Source of the DNA: VXNE01 sp965116625
GTDB taxonomy: Bacteria > Pseudomonadota > Gammaproteobacteria > Pseudomonadales > Azotimanducaceae
Assembly: GCA_965116625.1 (NCBI GenBank)
Contig: OZ220717.1
Location: forward strand, 2,108,001-2,172,000
Reading direction: 5' to 3'
Length of the DNA stretch: 64,000 bases
The notes below the pieces were generated by a model, which saw only the letters and a program-made list of their open reading frames with translations, was not told the origin of the DNA and did no database searches. The position numbers and the translations under genes were made by a program. Positions 34,906-43,019 of the stretch are shown piece after piece (the stretch's first letter is position 1; each line of letters opens with the position of its first letter).

Positions 34906-36693
34906 GTGACCGTGTACCGGGCCCCGACCCGTGACATGTGGTTCGTACTGGAGGAACTCGTCCCCTGGCGGGAGATCAATGCCTTGCCGGGCTACGAGGA
35001 AGCGACGCCCGACCTGGTGCGCGCGGCACTGAAGGAGGCGGCGGTATTGGCCGAGGAGGTCATCGCGCCAACCAATGTGCCCGGAGATCAAGAGGGCGCC
35101 CGTCTCGATCCGGACTCCCACGGGGTGCGCGTCCCGGCGGGGTTCAGGGAAGCCTCTGAACACTTTCGCGCCGGCGGTTGGACAGGACTTGGCGACAGTC
35201 CCCATTTCGGCGGTCAGGGATTGCCGGAACTGCTGGCCGCCGCGGTATCGGAACTCTGGCAGTCCGCGAACCTCGCCTGGTCGAACTGTTCCGAACTCTC
35301 CCACGGCGCGGCGCGCGCGATCGAGGCGCATGCGAGCGACGCGTTGAAGGCCACGTACCTGCCCCGCCTGATCGATGGCGCGTGGACGGGCACGATGAAC
35401 CTCACGGAGCCGCAGGCGGGATCGGACCTTGCGCTGATCCGCTGCAACGCTATACGTAAGGGCGACCACTATCTCGTCAGCGGCCAGAAGATCTTCATTA
35501 CCTACGGCGACCACGACATGGCGGACAACATCGTCCATCTCGTGCTCGCGCGTTTGCCGGATGCGCCCCCGGGCGTGCGGGGCATCAGCCTCTTCCTCGT
35601 GCCGAAGATTCTCGTGGGTACGGACGGTAGCCTCGGGCCCGCCAACCGTGTCACGCCGGTTTCCATCGAGCACAAGCTCGGCATCCACGGCAGCCCGACC
35701 TGCGTCATGCAGTACGACCGCGCCGTCGGCTACCTCGTTGGCGAAGAACACCAGGGTCTCGCCTGCATGTTCACGATGATGAACCGGGCGCGGATCGGCG
35801 TAGGGTTGCAGGGACTGGCCGTGGCGGAACGCGCCTACCAGCACGCGCTGCAGTACGCCCAGGAAAGGGTTCAGGGCAACCTGCCGGGGAATCACGAACC
35901 CGTGACGATCATCCACCACCCGGATGTGCGGCGCATGCTGATGGAAATGAAGGCGCAGATCGAAGCGATGCGCGCGGTGGGGTACATCGGGGCCTCGTAC
36001 CTCGATCGGGCGTCCCGTGGGGATGCCGCCGATCAGTCCCGGCACGGGGCGCGGGCGGATCTGATGACGCCGGTCATCAAGGGCTGGATCACGGAGACCG
36101 GGCAGCAGATCGCTTCCCTCGCATTGCAGGTGTTCGGCGGCACCGGCTTCGTCGAGGAGACCGGGGCGGCGCAGCACTACCGCGATGCACGGATTACGAC
36201 CATCTACGAGGGGACGACCGGAATACAGGCGACGGACCTGGTCGGTCGAAAGATGCTGCGGGATGGCGGTGCGGCGGTCCGCGCGCTTATCGAGGAAATG
36301 CGGGGTATTGAGAAAGATGTCGAGTCACGGCTGCCCGACCAGTCGGCGGCCTACCGCACCGGCGTCGACAGGCTGGAGTCCGGTGTCGAATGGCTGTTCG
36401 CGAATGCGGGCAACGACTTCTCGGCAGCGGGGGCTGTGGCGGTCAACATGTTGATGTTGTGCGGTGTGGTGGCCGGGGCGCACGCGATGACACGGGCTGC
36501 CCTGGCGGCTGCCCCGCACCTCGAGGCGGCGGATCACGACGTGCCCTTCTACGCCGCGAAGATCGTCACCGCGCGGTTCTACAACGCCCACATCCTGCCA
36601 CGCGCGGGCGCGCACCTCGCGGCGATCCAGGCGGGTTCGGACGCTGTCATGGGCTTGACCGAAAGGCAGTTCGAACCCGTTCCGTTGCGTTAG
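34906..36693 (+). CDS. Acyl-CoA dehydrogenase, DmdC-like long form
   Basis: A 595-residue FAD acyl-CoA dehydrogenase with the extra C-terminal domain of the DmdC/FadE5-like group. MNLTEPQAGSDLAL is the FAD/substrate loop, LGIHGSPTCVM follows, and the catalytic base is probably Glu in TTIYEGTTGIQATDL. The last 150 residues form an additional helical bundle. The GTG start at 34906 has GGGAGGG about seven bases upstream. Members oxidise acyl-CoAs, including 3-methylmercaptopropionyl-CoA; no other DMSP genes are present to support that substrate. Confidence 0.88.
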   Translation: MTVYRAPTRDMWFVLEELVPWREINALPGYEEATPDLVRAALKEAAVLAEEVIAPTNVPGDQEGARLDPDSHGVRVPAGFREASEHFRAGGWTGLGDSPHFGGQGLPELLAAAVSELWQSANLAWSNCSELSHGAARAIEAHASDALKATYLPRLIDGAWTGTMNLTEPQAGSDLALIRCNAIRKGDHYLVSGQKIFITYGDHDMADNIVHLVLARLPDAPPGVRGISLFLVPKILVGTDGSLGPANRVTPVSIEHKLGIHGSPTCVMQYDRAVGYLVGEEHQGLACMFTMMNRARIGVGLQGLAVAERAYQHALQYAQERVQGNLPGNHEPVTIIHHPDVRRMLMEMKAQIEAMRAVGYIGASYLDRASRGDAADQSRHGARADLMTPVIKGWITETGQQIASLALQVFGGTGFVEETGAAQHYRDARITTIYEGTTGIQATDLVGRKMLRDGGAAVRALIEEMRGIEKDVESRLPDQSAAYRTGVDRLESGVEWLFANAGNDFSAAGAVAVNMLMLCGVVAGAHAMTRAALAAAPHLEAADHDVPFYAAKIVTARFYNAHILPRAGAHLAAIQAGSDAVMGLTERQFEPVPLR

Positions 36694-36713
36694 GGAACCG
36701 CGTTCTTTCCCAG

Positions 36714-37406
36714 GTGGCCAGCGTCATTTCGACATCGGGTCTCTGCCGCATTTTCCACGTGGGGGAGGCCCGCGTGAATGCGCTCGATCACGTCGACATC
36801 GAGGTCGATAGCGGAGACTTCGTGGCCGTGATGGGGCCGTCGGGTTCCGGCAAGTCGACCCTGATGAACATACTTGGGTGCCTGGACAGACCCGACCTCG
36901 GCGAGTACCGATTGCTCGGCCAACCGGTATCCAGCATGAACGATGCGCAGCTTTCGCGCTTGCGCAATCGCTATATCGGCTTCGTCTTTCAGAGCTTCCA
37001 CCTCTTGCCGCGAATGACCGCGCTTGACAACGTCCTGCTGCCGCTCAGGTTCGCGCAGGACGGCGACTTGCAGGAAGAGGCGCAACGGAGGGGTCCGGAA
37101 CTGCTGGACCGCCTGGGGCTCACCGACTGGATGCACCACCGGCCGAACCAGCTTTCCGGCGGTCAACGTCAGCGCGTCGCGATCGCGCGCGCCCTGGTGG
37201 CGGCCCCTTCGCTGTTGCTCGCGGACGAACCGACGGGCAACCTGGATTCGAGAACTTCCCAGGATCTCATGGCACTGTTTGATGAGTTCAGCCGGGAAGG
37301 CCAGACGATCCTGATGGTCACCCATGAAGAAGAGATTGCCGCACATGCCCGGCGCGTCGTGCACATGCGCGACGGCAAGGTGGAACATGATCGCGCGCGA
37401 AACTGA
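36714..37406 (+). CDS. MacB/LolD-type ABC transporter ATPase
   Basis: A 230-residue ATPase with Walker A GPSGSGKST, Q-loop VFQSFHLLPRM, signature LSGGQRQRV, Walker B LLLADEPTGNLDS and H-loop VTHEEEIA. The GTG at 36714 gives the usual N-terminal length; the longer frame from 36390 overlaps the acyl-CoA dehydrogenase and is not coding. It energises the FtsX-type permease four genes downstream. This is the first gene of a tightly packed five-gene operon (36714-42048). Confidence 0.9.
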   Translation: MASVISTSGLCRIFHVGEARVNALDHVDIEVDSGDFVAVMGPSGSGKSTLMNILGCLDRPDLGEYRLLGQPVSSMNDAQLSRLRNRYIGFVFQSFHLLPRMTALDNVLLPLRFAQDGDLQEEAQRRGPELLDRLGLTDWMHHRPNQLSGGQRQRVAIARALVAAPSLLLADEPTGNLDSRTSQDLMALFDEFSREGQTILMVTHEEEIAAHARRVVHMRDGKVEHDRARN

Positions 37407-38379
37407 CAACCGTTCGGTGAGCCGTCCCGCCGGGTGCTTCGCATTGCTGCTCCCGGCAGTGATGCTGTGGGGCACGCCTGCGGACGCCGCGCCTCCATAC
37501 CTGACCGGGGTGGTTGAAGACGGCCAGGCGCAGACCGTGGAAATGCCCCGTCTGCCGGGCGCGTGGCAGAGAAGCATCGAGTGGATGGCGCCGGAAGGCA
37601 GCACCGTGTCCGTGGGCGACCTGATCGTTCGGCTCGACCCCGGAGGCCTGATCGCGCTGGAAGAGCAGGCGATCATCGACCTCGAGGGGCGGCGGCAGGA
37701 GAACGAACGGCGGCAGGCTGAACTGGATCTCGCGATCATGGACGCGGAAACCGCGGTCCTGCAGGCGGAGTCGGCGGTGCGGCTCGCGCAGCTCGATGCC
37801 GAAGTGCCGCCGACCGCGACTTCGCGGCTGATCCACTCCCGCGCGCAGTTGACCCTCGCCACGGCCGAACAGGCGCTGGAGCGCGCGCAGGCCGAACTCG
37901 ACGACAAGAGGGCGGAGAAGGCCGGCGCGCAGGAGTCGATGAAACTGGCGGTCGCGAGGGCCGAGCTGGAGGCGGCGCGCATGCGGGATGCCCTGGAACG
38001 GACACGGGTGCATGCGACCAAGGCGGGCTTCCTGATCTACGCCGAGAGCGAGTTCACGGGACGCAAGGCTTTTCCTGGAGACACCCTTTCCAGCGGCTCG
38101 CCCATCGCGCACGTCGCCAGCCGCGAGGACCTCCGGTTCCGGTTCCAGGTCCACGAGGCGGACATACTGAAGCTGCCGGTGGGCGCGAGGATCGCCGTCA
38201 TCGCAGATGCAATCCCGACAACATCTGTCGCTGCGACCGTGGATTGGACCTCCTACCAGGCGACGGAGCGCGAGGCCTGGAGCCGGGGCGGCTACTTCGA
38301 TGTCACCGCCGTGCCTGTCGAGGTCATGCCGAATATGTTCATGCCGGGAATGTCCGTCATGGCGGAGCTTGAACGATGA
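37387..38379 (+). CDS. HlyD/MacA-like periplasmic adaptor 1
   Basis: A 330-residue exported protein. The signal-like segment CFALLLPAVMLWGTPADA is followed by a split lipoyl/biotinyl half (EGSTVSVGDLIVRLDP). A long Glu/Ala/Arg-rich coiled coil spans about residues 85-205, then comes the returning half (FPGDTLSSGSPIAHVA) and a barrel domain. The start ATG lies inside the ATPase gene (20-base overlap). Adaptors like this bridge an inner-membrane exporter to an outer-membrane channel. It is the first of three adaptors in the operon. Confidence 0.78.
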   Translation: MIARETDNRSVSRPAGCFALLLPAVMLWGTPADAAPPYLTGVVEDGQAQTVEMPRLPGAWQRSIEWMAPEGSTVSVGDLIVRLDPGGLIALEEQAIIDLEGRRQENERRQAELDLAIMDAETAVLQAESAVRLAQLDAEVPPTATSRLIHSRAQLTLATAEQALERAQAELDDKRAEKAGAQESMKLAVARAELEAARMRDALERTRVHATKAGFLIYAESEFTGRKAFPGDTLSSGSPIAHVASREDLRFRFQVHEADILKLPVGARIAVIADAIPTTSVAATVDWTSYQATEREAWSRGGYFDVTAVPVEVMPNMFMPGMSVMAELER

Positions 38380-39533
38380 AGCGGTTTCCAGGTTCGGCGC
38401 TACCCGTTGTCCTGCTCACCGCGTTCAGCGCTGCCGCCGCGGAGCAGTTCTTCGAGGTGCACCTGGCGGATCGACCGGTCACGGTCACCACGAGCGGCAT
38501 CGTCGTATCGACCGATGTGCTGCGCTTCGGTCCACCGCCGAGCGGCAGGTGGCAGACGACCATCGCCGAACTGGCGCAGGAGGGTCAAAGGGTCGGGGAG
38601 GGCGACCTCCTGGTCCGGTTCGACAGCAGTAACCTGGACGACGACCTGACTCGCGTGTCCGGGCAATTGGCCCAGCGCCGGAACGAACTCCTTTCCCTGG
38701 ACGAGAAGCAGAGACAGGAGATCGAGGACGAAAGGGTGGCGCTGGCGGCGGCGGAGAGCGAGGCCAGGAAGGCGGACCGGAAGGCGGAACAGCCCGAGGA
38801 ACTGGTTCCCGGGATCGAGTACCGGAAACTCGTCGAGGAGAAACGCATCGCGAACCTTCTCATGAGGCGGGCGCGGGAACGGCAGGCATTGAGCCTTCGG
38901 CTAAGGGAGGCGAGGCGCCAGGAACTCGAGACCGCCGTGCGTCAGTCGGCGCTGAAGCTTGCGTCGGTCGAAAAGGAACTCGCATCGTTCACGATCAGGG
39001 CGCCCAGGCCCGGACTGGTGGTGCTCGGCACGGATTATGAGGGCAACAAGGTGGACATCAACGCCTCCGTTCACCCCGGACTGGTCGTGGTGCGGCTCGC
39101 AGACGACGGCCGGCTGGCCGTGCAGGCGGAGATTCACGAGCATGCCGCCGCGCGGCTCGCCGTAGGCCAGCGTGTGCGGGTCGCCATTGATTCGGGCGGC
39201 GAGGCGGACCTGGTCGGTCGGGTCAGCCGGGTGGCCAACACCGTTCGCCGCCGCTCGCGCTATTCCGATTCCATGGTGCGGGACATCACCGCGGAGATCG
39301 ACCCCGGCCAGCCGCCCGTGCTCAGGCTCGGCATGTCGGTGCAGATCGAGGTGGAACTGTCGATGTTGAAGGAAGCGTTGGCGATCCCGGCATCGGTGCT
39401 CGTCTACCGCTCGGGATCGCCCGGCGTCGTGCTGCGAGGGCAAGGCTGGCAGCCGGTCCTGCTCGGCGAGCGCAGCGCGGACATGTTCATCGTCGAGGGC
39501 GGCCTGGAAGAAGGGGACATGGTGCGCCTGTGA
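38376..39533 (+). CDS. HlyD/MacA-like periplasmic adaptor 2
   Basis: A 385-residue protein with signal peptide (LPVVLLTAFSAAAA). The lipoyl half-motif is GQRVGEGDLLVRFDSSNL, with a coiled coil at about 95-200. FTIRAPRPGLVVLGTD marks the second lipoyl half, and a beta-barrel and membrane-proximal domain end the chain (LVYRSGSPGVVLRGQGW). Start and previous stop overlap as ATGA. The fold is standard for adaptors, but a second adaptor in one operon is uncommon. It may form a mixed ring with its neighbours. Confidence 0.8.
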   Translation: MKRFPGSALPVVLLTAFSAAAAEQFFEVHLADRPVTVTTSGIVVSTDVLRFGPPPSGRWQTTIAELAQEGQRVGEGDLLVRFDSSNLDDDLTRVSGQLAQRRNELLSLDEKQRQEIEDERVALAAAESEARKADRKAEQPEELVPGIEYRKLVEEKRIANLLMRRARERQALSLRLREARRQELETAVRQSALKLASVEKELASFTIRAPRPGLVVLGTDYEGNKVDINASVHPGLVVVRLADDGRLAVQAEIHEHAAARLAVGQRVRVAIDSGGEADLVGRVSRVANTVRRRSRYSDSMVRDITAEIDPGQPPVLRLGMSVQIEVELSMLKEALAIPASVLVYRSGSPGVVLRGQGWQPVLLGERSADMFIVEGGLEEGDMVRL

Positions 39534-40741
39534 GTGCTCGAGTACGTATCACGCCGGCATGGCGGCGGCTGCTGGTCGCCGCGGTGGCCGTAGCGGGTTG
39601 CGGGGATTCGTCATCGCGGCTGCCGACGATTTCCGCGACCGCGCAGGACCATACCTTTGTCGTGCGCGCGAGAGGAGAACTGGTGCCGTCCGAATCCATT
39701 GCCATCCGCATGCCGAGCGACATCGACATGCGTTTCAACATCACCTGGATGGTGCCGGAGTATTCGGATGTCAGGAAGGGACAGGTGGTCGTGCGGTTCG
39801 ACGACAGCGAAGTGCTGGTGCAGCGCGAGATCAGCGTGCTGGAAGTCGTGAACAGCGATCTTGAGATCGACAGCCATGCGCGCCGGAGCGACATCGACCG
39901 CACCCGTATCGGCCACGAAACGGAGCGCGTCGAGGACGAGACCGACATTGCCGAAACGTACGTCACGATAGATCCCCGCCTGATGAGCCGCAACGAATAC
40001 ATCGATGCCCTGGGGGACCTTGCCTACCTGGGCGTCGAGGAGGCGTACTACGCCTGGCAGGCGATCACGCACGACCAGCGTTCCTTCGCCGAGCAGCGCC
40101 GCATCGAGAGCGGCCGCGACGCGAGCCAGGACAAGCTCGCCAAGCAGGACTCGGCGCTGGCCCAGATGGAATTGCACAGTCCAGCTGACGGGACCTTCGT
40201 GTACGCGCGTACGCGCTGGGGCCGAAAGCTCGGCAAGGGACAGACCGTGTACCCGGGCCGGGCGGTGGGGCTGCTGCCGATACGCGGCAAGGTCAGGGCG
40301 AGGATATACGTGCCGGAAGTCGATGCGGTGGGGATCGAACCGGGTCAGCCCGTCGCGCTCGTGATCGACAGTGAAGTCGAGCACGATTTCGCCGCCCGCG
40401 TTTCCAGCGTTTCGACCGTCGCGGTTCCCCGGGACCGTAGCGATCCGCAGAAGTACTTCGTCGTCGAAGCGGAAATCGACCGGGTGGACCCGGAGGTGAT
40501 GCGCGTAGGCAGCAGCCTGACGGCAACCGTGACGACCGGCACGGTCCGGGACGCGTTCCTGTTGCCGCAGCAGTCCGTTTTCTTTGAACAGGACCAGGCG
40601 TTCGTCTACGTGATGGAGCAGGGGGAACCCTACCCGAGACAGGTTGAGTTGGGACGTCGCAGTCCGACGCTGGTGGAAGTCACCCGCGGCCTGTCGGCGG
40701 GAGAGCGGGTCGCCGTCTCGGCGCCGCAGGGCGCGAGCTGA
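39530..40741 (+). CDS. HlyD/MacA-like lipoprotein adaptor 3
   Basis: A 403-residue adaptor with a probable lipobox (VAVAGC, Cys near residue 24), so it is likely lipid-anchored. The lipoyl half is YSDVRKGQVVVRFDDSEV. The helical hairpin is short and interrupted (about 95-215), then LHSPADGTFVYA marks the second half. The C-terminal domain resembles MacA/AcrA membrane-proximal modules (LLPQQSVFFEQDQAFVYVME). The GTG start overlaps the previous stop (GTGA), and its own stop overlaps the permease ATG (TGATG). Confidence 0.82.
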   Translation: MSARVRITPAWRRLLVAAVAVAGCGDSSSRLPTISATAQDHTFVVRARGELVPSESIAIRMPSDIDMRFNITWMVPEYSDVRKGQVVVRFDDSEVLVQREISVLEVVNSDLEIDSHARRSDIDRTRIGHETERVEDETDIAETYVTIDPRLMSRNEYIDALGDLAYLGVEEAYYAWQAITHDQRSFAEQRRIESGRDASQDKLAKQDSALAQMELHSPADGTFVYARTRWGRKLGKGQTVYPGRAVGLLPIRGKVRARIYVPEVDAVGIEPGQPVALVIDSEVEHDFAARVSSVSTVAVPRDRSDPQKYFVVEAEIDRVDPEVMRVGSSLTATVTTGTVRDAFLLPQQSVFFEQDQAFVYVMEQGEPYPRQVELGRRSPTLVEVTRGLSAGERVAVSAPQGAS

Positions 40742-42048
40742 TGATCGAGCGATATGCACGGGCGGCGATCCGGTGGATCGATGTCTCCCGCAGATCCGTC
40801 GCGGCTACGGCCAAGCGGCTGCGCCCCGATGTCCGGCAGGCGCTGGGACAACTGGCCCACCACAGGTTGCGCTCGGCGCTGACGCTGCTCGGGATGCTCT
40901 TCGGCGTCGGCGCCGTGATCGCCATGATCGCGGTCAGCGAGGGGGGACGACGAGAGGCCCTCGCGATGATCGAGGGGATGGGGGTCCGGAACCTGATCGT
41001 TGAAGCGGACGAGCCCCGGGGGGAGTCGAAGCGGGACACGCGACAGCACTCGGCGGGACTCTCGGTGGCGGATGCGCTCGCCATGTCGGATACGTTGCCC
41101 TTCGTGGAAGACTGGGCGGGGATTCGCGAGATCAGCGTGTGGGACCTGTTCTCCCACCATGGGGAGAGTCACGCCGAGGCCTGGGCCGTGAGCCCCTCCT
41201 ATTTCGGCATGACGCAACTCGATGCGGGAGAGGGCGTTCTGTTCGACGCAGCGGACGATGTGCGTTTCGCGCAGGTGGCCGTGCTGGGCGGCAACGTCGC
41301 GAACGAACTGTTTCCCAGGGGCGGCGCCCTGGGTGGTCTCGTCAAGGTCAACCACCTGTGGCTCGAGGTCGTGGCAGTCCTGCAGGATCGACAGCTACCC
41401 GACGGCGAGTTTCAGGGTCGCGAGGTCGGCGGGGAGAACGACCGCGTCTACCTCCCGCTCCAGACAGGCCTGCGGCGTTTGCGCATGGGGTTCATGGAGG
41501 CCGAACTCAGCGGATTGAAGATCCAGGTGTCGGATGACGTCTCTCCGGCGGCGGCGGCGGAAGCCGTGCAGCACCTGCTGGACCGTCGTCACGGCGGCCA
41601 GAAGGACACGCGGATGATCATTCCCGCACGGCTCCTGGCGCAACAGAAGCAGACACAGTGGATATTCACCATCGTCATGTCGGCCGTCGCCGGCATTTCG
41701 CTCCTGGTAGGCGGCATCGGCATCATGAACATCATGCTGGCGAGCGTGATGGAACGCCGTTCGGAAATCGGTCTGCTCCGCGCGGTCGGGGCGCGCGAGA
41801 CGGACGTGGTGCGCCAGTTTCTTGTCGAGACCGCCGTGATAGCGCTGTTGGGCGCGGCCGCAGGCGTGGTCCTGGGTGTGGTCATCGCCTATGTGATCGC
41901 CGCTTTCGCCGGCTGGGCGGTCGCCTGGTCGTTGCCGATCATCGCGCTCGCGGTCATCGTCTGCGTGGCGATAGCAGTGGGGTTCGGCGTCTATCCGGCG
42001 CTCTCCGCGGCGCGCATGGACCCGGTGGCCGCGTTGCAGTCGGAGTAA
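40741..42048 (+). CDS. MacB/FtsX-type ABC transporter permease
   Basis: A 435-residue permease with MacB topology. One membrane helix (LTLLGMLFGVGAVIAMIAVS) lies near residue 50. A large periplasmic domain (about 75-300) follows, and three C-terminal helices are visible (FTIVMSAVAGISLLVGGIGI, TAVIALLGAAAGVVLGVVIA and SLPIIALAVIVCVAIAVGF). The MLASVMERRSEIGLLRAVGA and ARMDPVAALQSE motifs are classic. The ATPase is a separate protein encoded at 36714. The pump probably acts as a mechanotransducer exporting a periplasmic or envelope substrate such as a peptide or lipid. No outer-membrane channel gene is nearby. Confidence 0.92.
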   Translation: MIERYARAAIRWIDVSRRSVAATAKRLRPDVRQALGQLAHHRLRSALTLLGMLFGVGAVIAMIAVSEGGRREALAMIEGMGVRNLIVEADEPRGESKRDTRQHSAGLSVADALAMSDTLPFVEDWAGIREISVWDLFSHHGESHAEAWAVSPSYFGMTQLDAGEGVLFDAADDVRFAQVAVLGGNVANELFPRGGALGGLVKVNHLWLEVVAVLQDRQLPDGEFQGREVGGENDRVYLPLQTGLRRLRMGFMEAELSGLKIQVSDDVSPAAAAEAVQHLLDRRHGGQKDTRMIIPARLLAQQKQTQWIFTIVMSAVAGISLLVGGIGIMNIMLASVMERRSEIGLLRAVGARETDVVRQFLVETAVIALLGAAAGVVLGVVIAYVIAAFAGWAVAWSLPIIALAVIVCVAIAVGFGVYPALSAARMDPVAALQSE

Positions 42049-42090
42049 GAGCCGACTTGTCGCGGCTTCTGCCCAGCTCGGGCGCTAGCC

Positions 42091-42171
42091 TTAGCCCACC
42101 AGTCGGCAATCGAACTCGAATGCCCGGATCGTGCCGGGAACAACCCTGTCGAAGGACCGGAAGACTCTCAT
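42091..42171 (-). pseudogene. 26-codon ORF after the ParS-like antitoxin, possible toxin remnant
   Basis: A short minus-strand ORF (MRVFRSFDRVVPGTIRAFEF...) whose ATG overlaps the antitoxin stop as ATGA, the arrangement expected of a coupled toxin gene. It ends at TAA after 26 codons, just before the ABC permease gene ends on the other strand. It could be the stub of a deleted RES-type toxin or chance. I cannot identify RES motifs in so short a piece. Confidence 0.25.
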
Positions 42172-42374
42172 GTGGGTATTCCGTGCTCCATGCGGCCGAT
42201 CAGGTCGATCACATCCTCCTTGCCGATGGCTGTCTCTGCGCGGTCAAGCGGCGTTTCGCCTCGGAGAGCGGGATTGGGATGCTTGAGCCATTCAAGCGCG
42301 TGTTCCCTGTTGTGGTCGAAGTACGACAGCGCCGTGTCGAACACGCTTGCCAGAGTAGGTTGTTCAAGTGACAT
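42168..42374 (-). CDS. MbcA/ParS/Xre-type antitoxin, short form
   Basis: A 68-residue protein resembling the C-terminal toxin-binding domain of MbcA/ParS/Xre antitoxins (DUF2384): ALEWLKHPNPALRGETPLD, then GKEDVIDLIGRMEHGI, which matches the A..WL..PN..L.G..P pattern and the terminal helix. The N-terminal HTH part of the usual 120-150-residue proteins is absent. The normal partner would be a RES-domain NAD-degrading toxin, but only a 26-codon stub follows. A 13-bp palindrome lies upstream at 42410-42422. Confidence 0.65.
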   Translation of the reverse strand: MSLEQPTLASVFDTALSYFDHNREHALEWLKHPNPALRGETPLDRAETAIGKEDVIDLIGRMEHGIPT

Positions 42375-42409
42375 AGGTGCGCTTGGTTTGTGGTTCTCGT
42401 CGTATCACT

Positions 42410-42422
42410 TTGTACTACAAAC
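42410..42422. promoter_or_regulatory. Palindrome upstream of ParS-like antitoxin
   Basis: TTTGTACTACAAA is a perfect 13-bp palindrome about a central C, 36 bases before the antitoxin start, in a locally AT-rich patch. Position and symmetry fit an operator or promoter element. Confidence 0.45.
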
Positions 42423-42490
42423 ACGCGTCGGCGGCGCGTCAGAAAGTGCCGATGATCGGCGACGGCCACCAGCATGGGGGATGGTGCAGG

Positions 42491-43012
42491 TTACGGGCGC
42501 TGGGCCTCCCGCACGGCCGCTTCCAGCTCGAAGACGTGCGAGTCCCTCGCACCAAGGTCGCGCAGCGCGGCGGCCAGTTCCAGCAGATAGTCCACGTTCC
42601 TGCCGCTCGGTCCCGCCGAATCCTGGATGTGACGCGCCATCTCCTTGAGCGGCGCGTCTCCCAGGAATGCGAGGTTGTCGACAGGCGCGATATAGACGAC
42701 GCCATCCACGTTTTCTCCGCTGGCGAGTGCCAAGCTGACCGGGACGCGGTCGTAGCCGTTCTTCTCCCGGTCATCGAGGTGGTCGAATACGTGCGACTCC
42801 ACGCGGTACGCCACGCCCGCGCAGGTCTCGTGCCGCGACCGCACCAACGTGACGACCCTGCCGGGGGCATCGGGCATGCCGCGATGGTCGTGGGAGCCCT
42901 GCCAGAACTTGCGTGCCCAACCGGACAACTTCGCGGGTTGCCGTTCCAGCCAGGGGAAGTCGGCGCGCCATATGAGCGAGCCGTAGCCGAACACCCATGA
43001 CGATGTGTCCAT
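42491..43012 (-). CDS. ChaC-like gamma-glutamylcyclotransferase
   Basis: A 173-residue protein of the ChaC family. WVFGYGSLIW (6-15) is the substrate-binding loop. The likely catalytic Glu83 is in DDREKNGYDR, with YLLELAAALRDLGARD near the C-terminus. Enzymes of this family cleave glutathione to 5-oxoproline and Cys-Gly, with a role in thiol turnover. It starts seven bases after the acyl-CoA synthetase stop on the same strand, so they share a transcript, but a functional link is not obvious. Confidence 0.9.
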   Translation of the reverse strand: MDTSSWVFGYGSLIWRADFPWLERQPAKLSGWARKFWQGSHDHRGMPDAPGRVVTLVRSRHETCAGVAYRVESHVFDHLDDREKNGYDRVPVSLALASGENVDGVVYIAPVDNLAFLGDAPLKEMARHIQDSAGPSGRNVDYLLELAAALRDLGARDSHVFELEAAVREAQRP

Positions 43013-43019
43013 GACCGTC

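Noticed and set aside
34906..36693. DMSP demethylation pathway (DmdC) assignment
   Set aside because: The acyl-CoA dehydrogenase belongs to a DmdC-like long form, but no dmdA, dmdB or dmdD partner is adjacent. The acyl-CoA synthetase is 8 kb away and not specific, so the pathway cannot be claimed.
36390..36713. Extended N-terminus of the ABC ATPase
   Set aside because: The extension lies entirely within the acyl-CoA dehydrogenase gene in another frame, and the GTG at 36714 gives the normal ATPase length.
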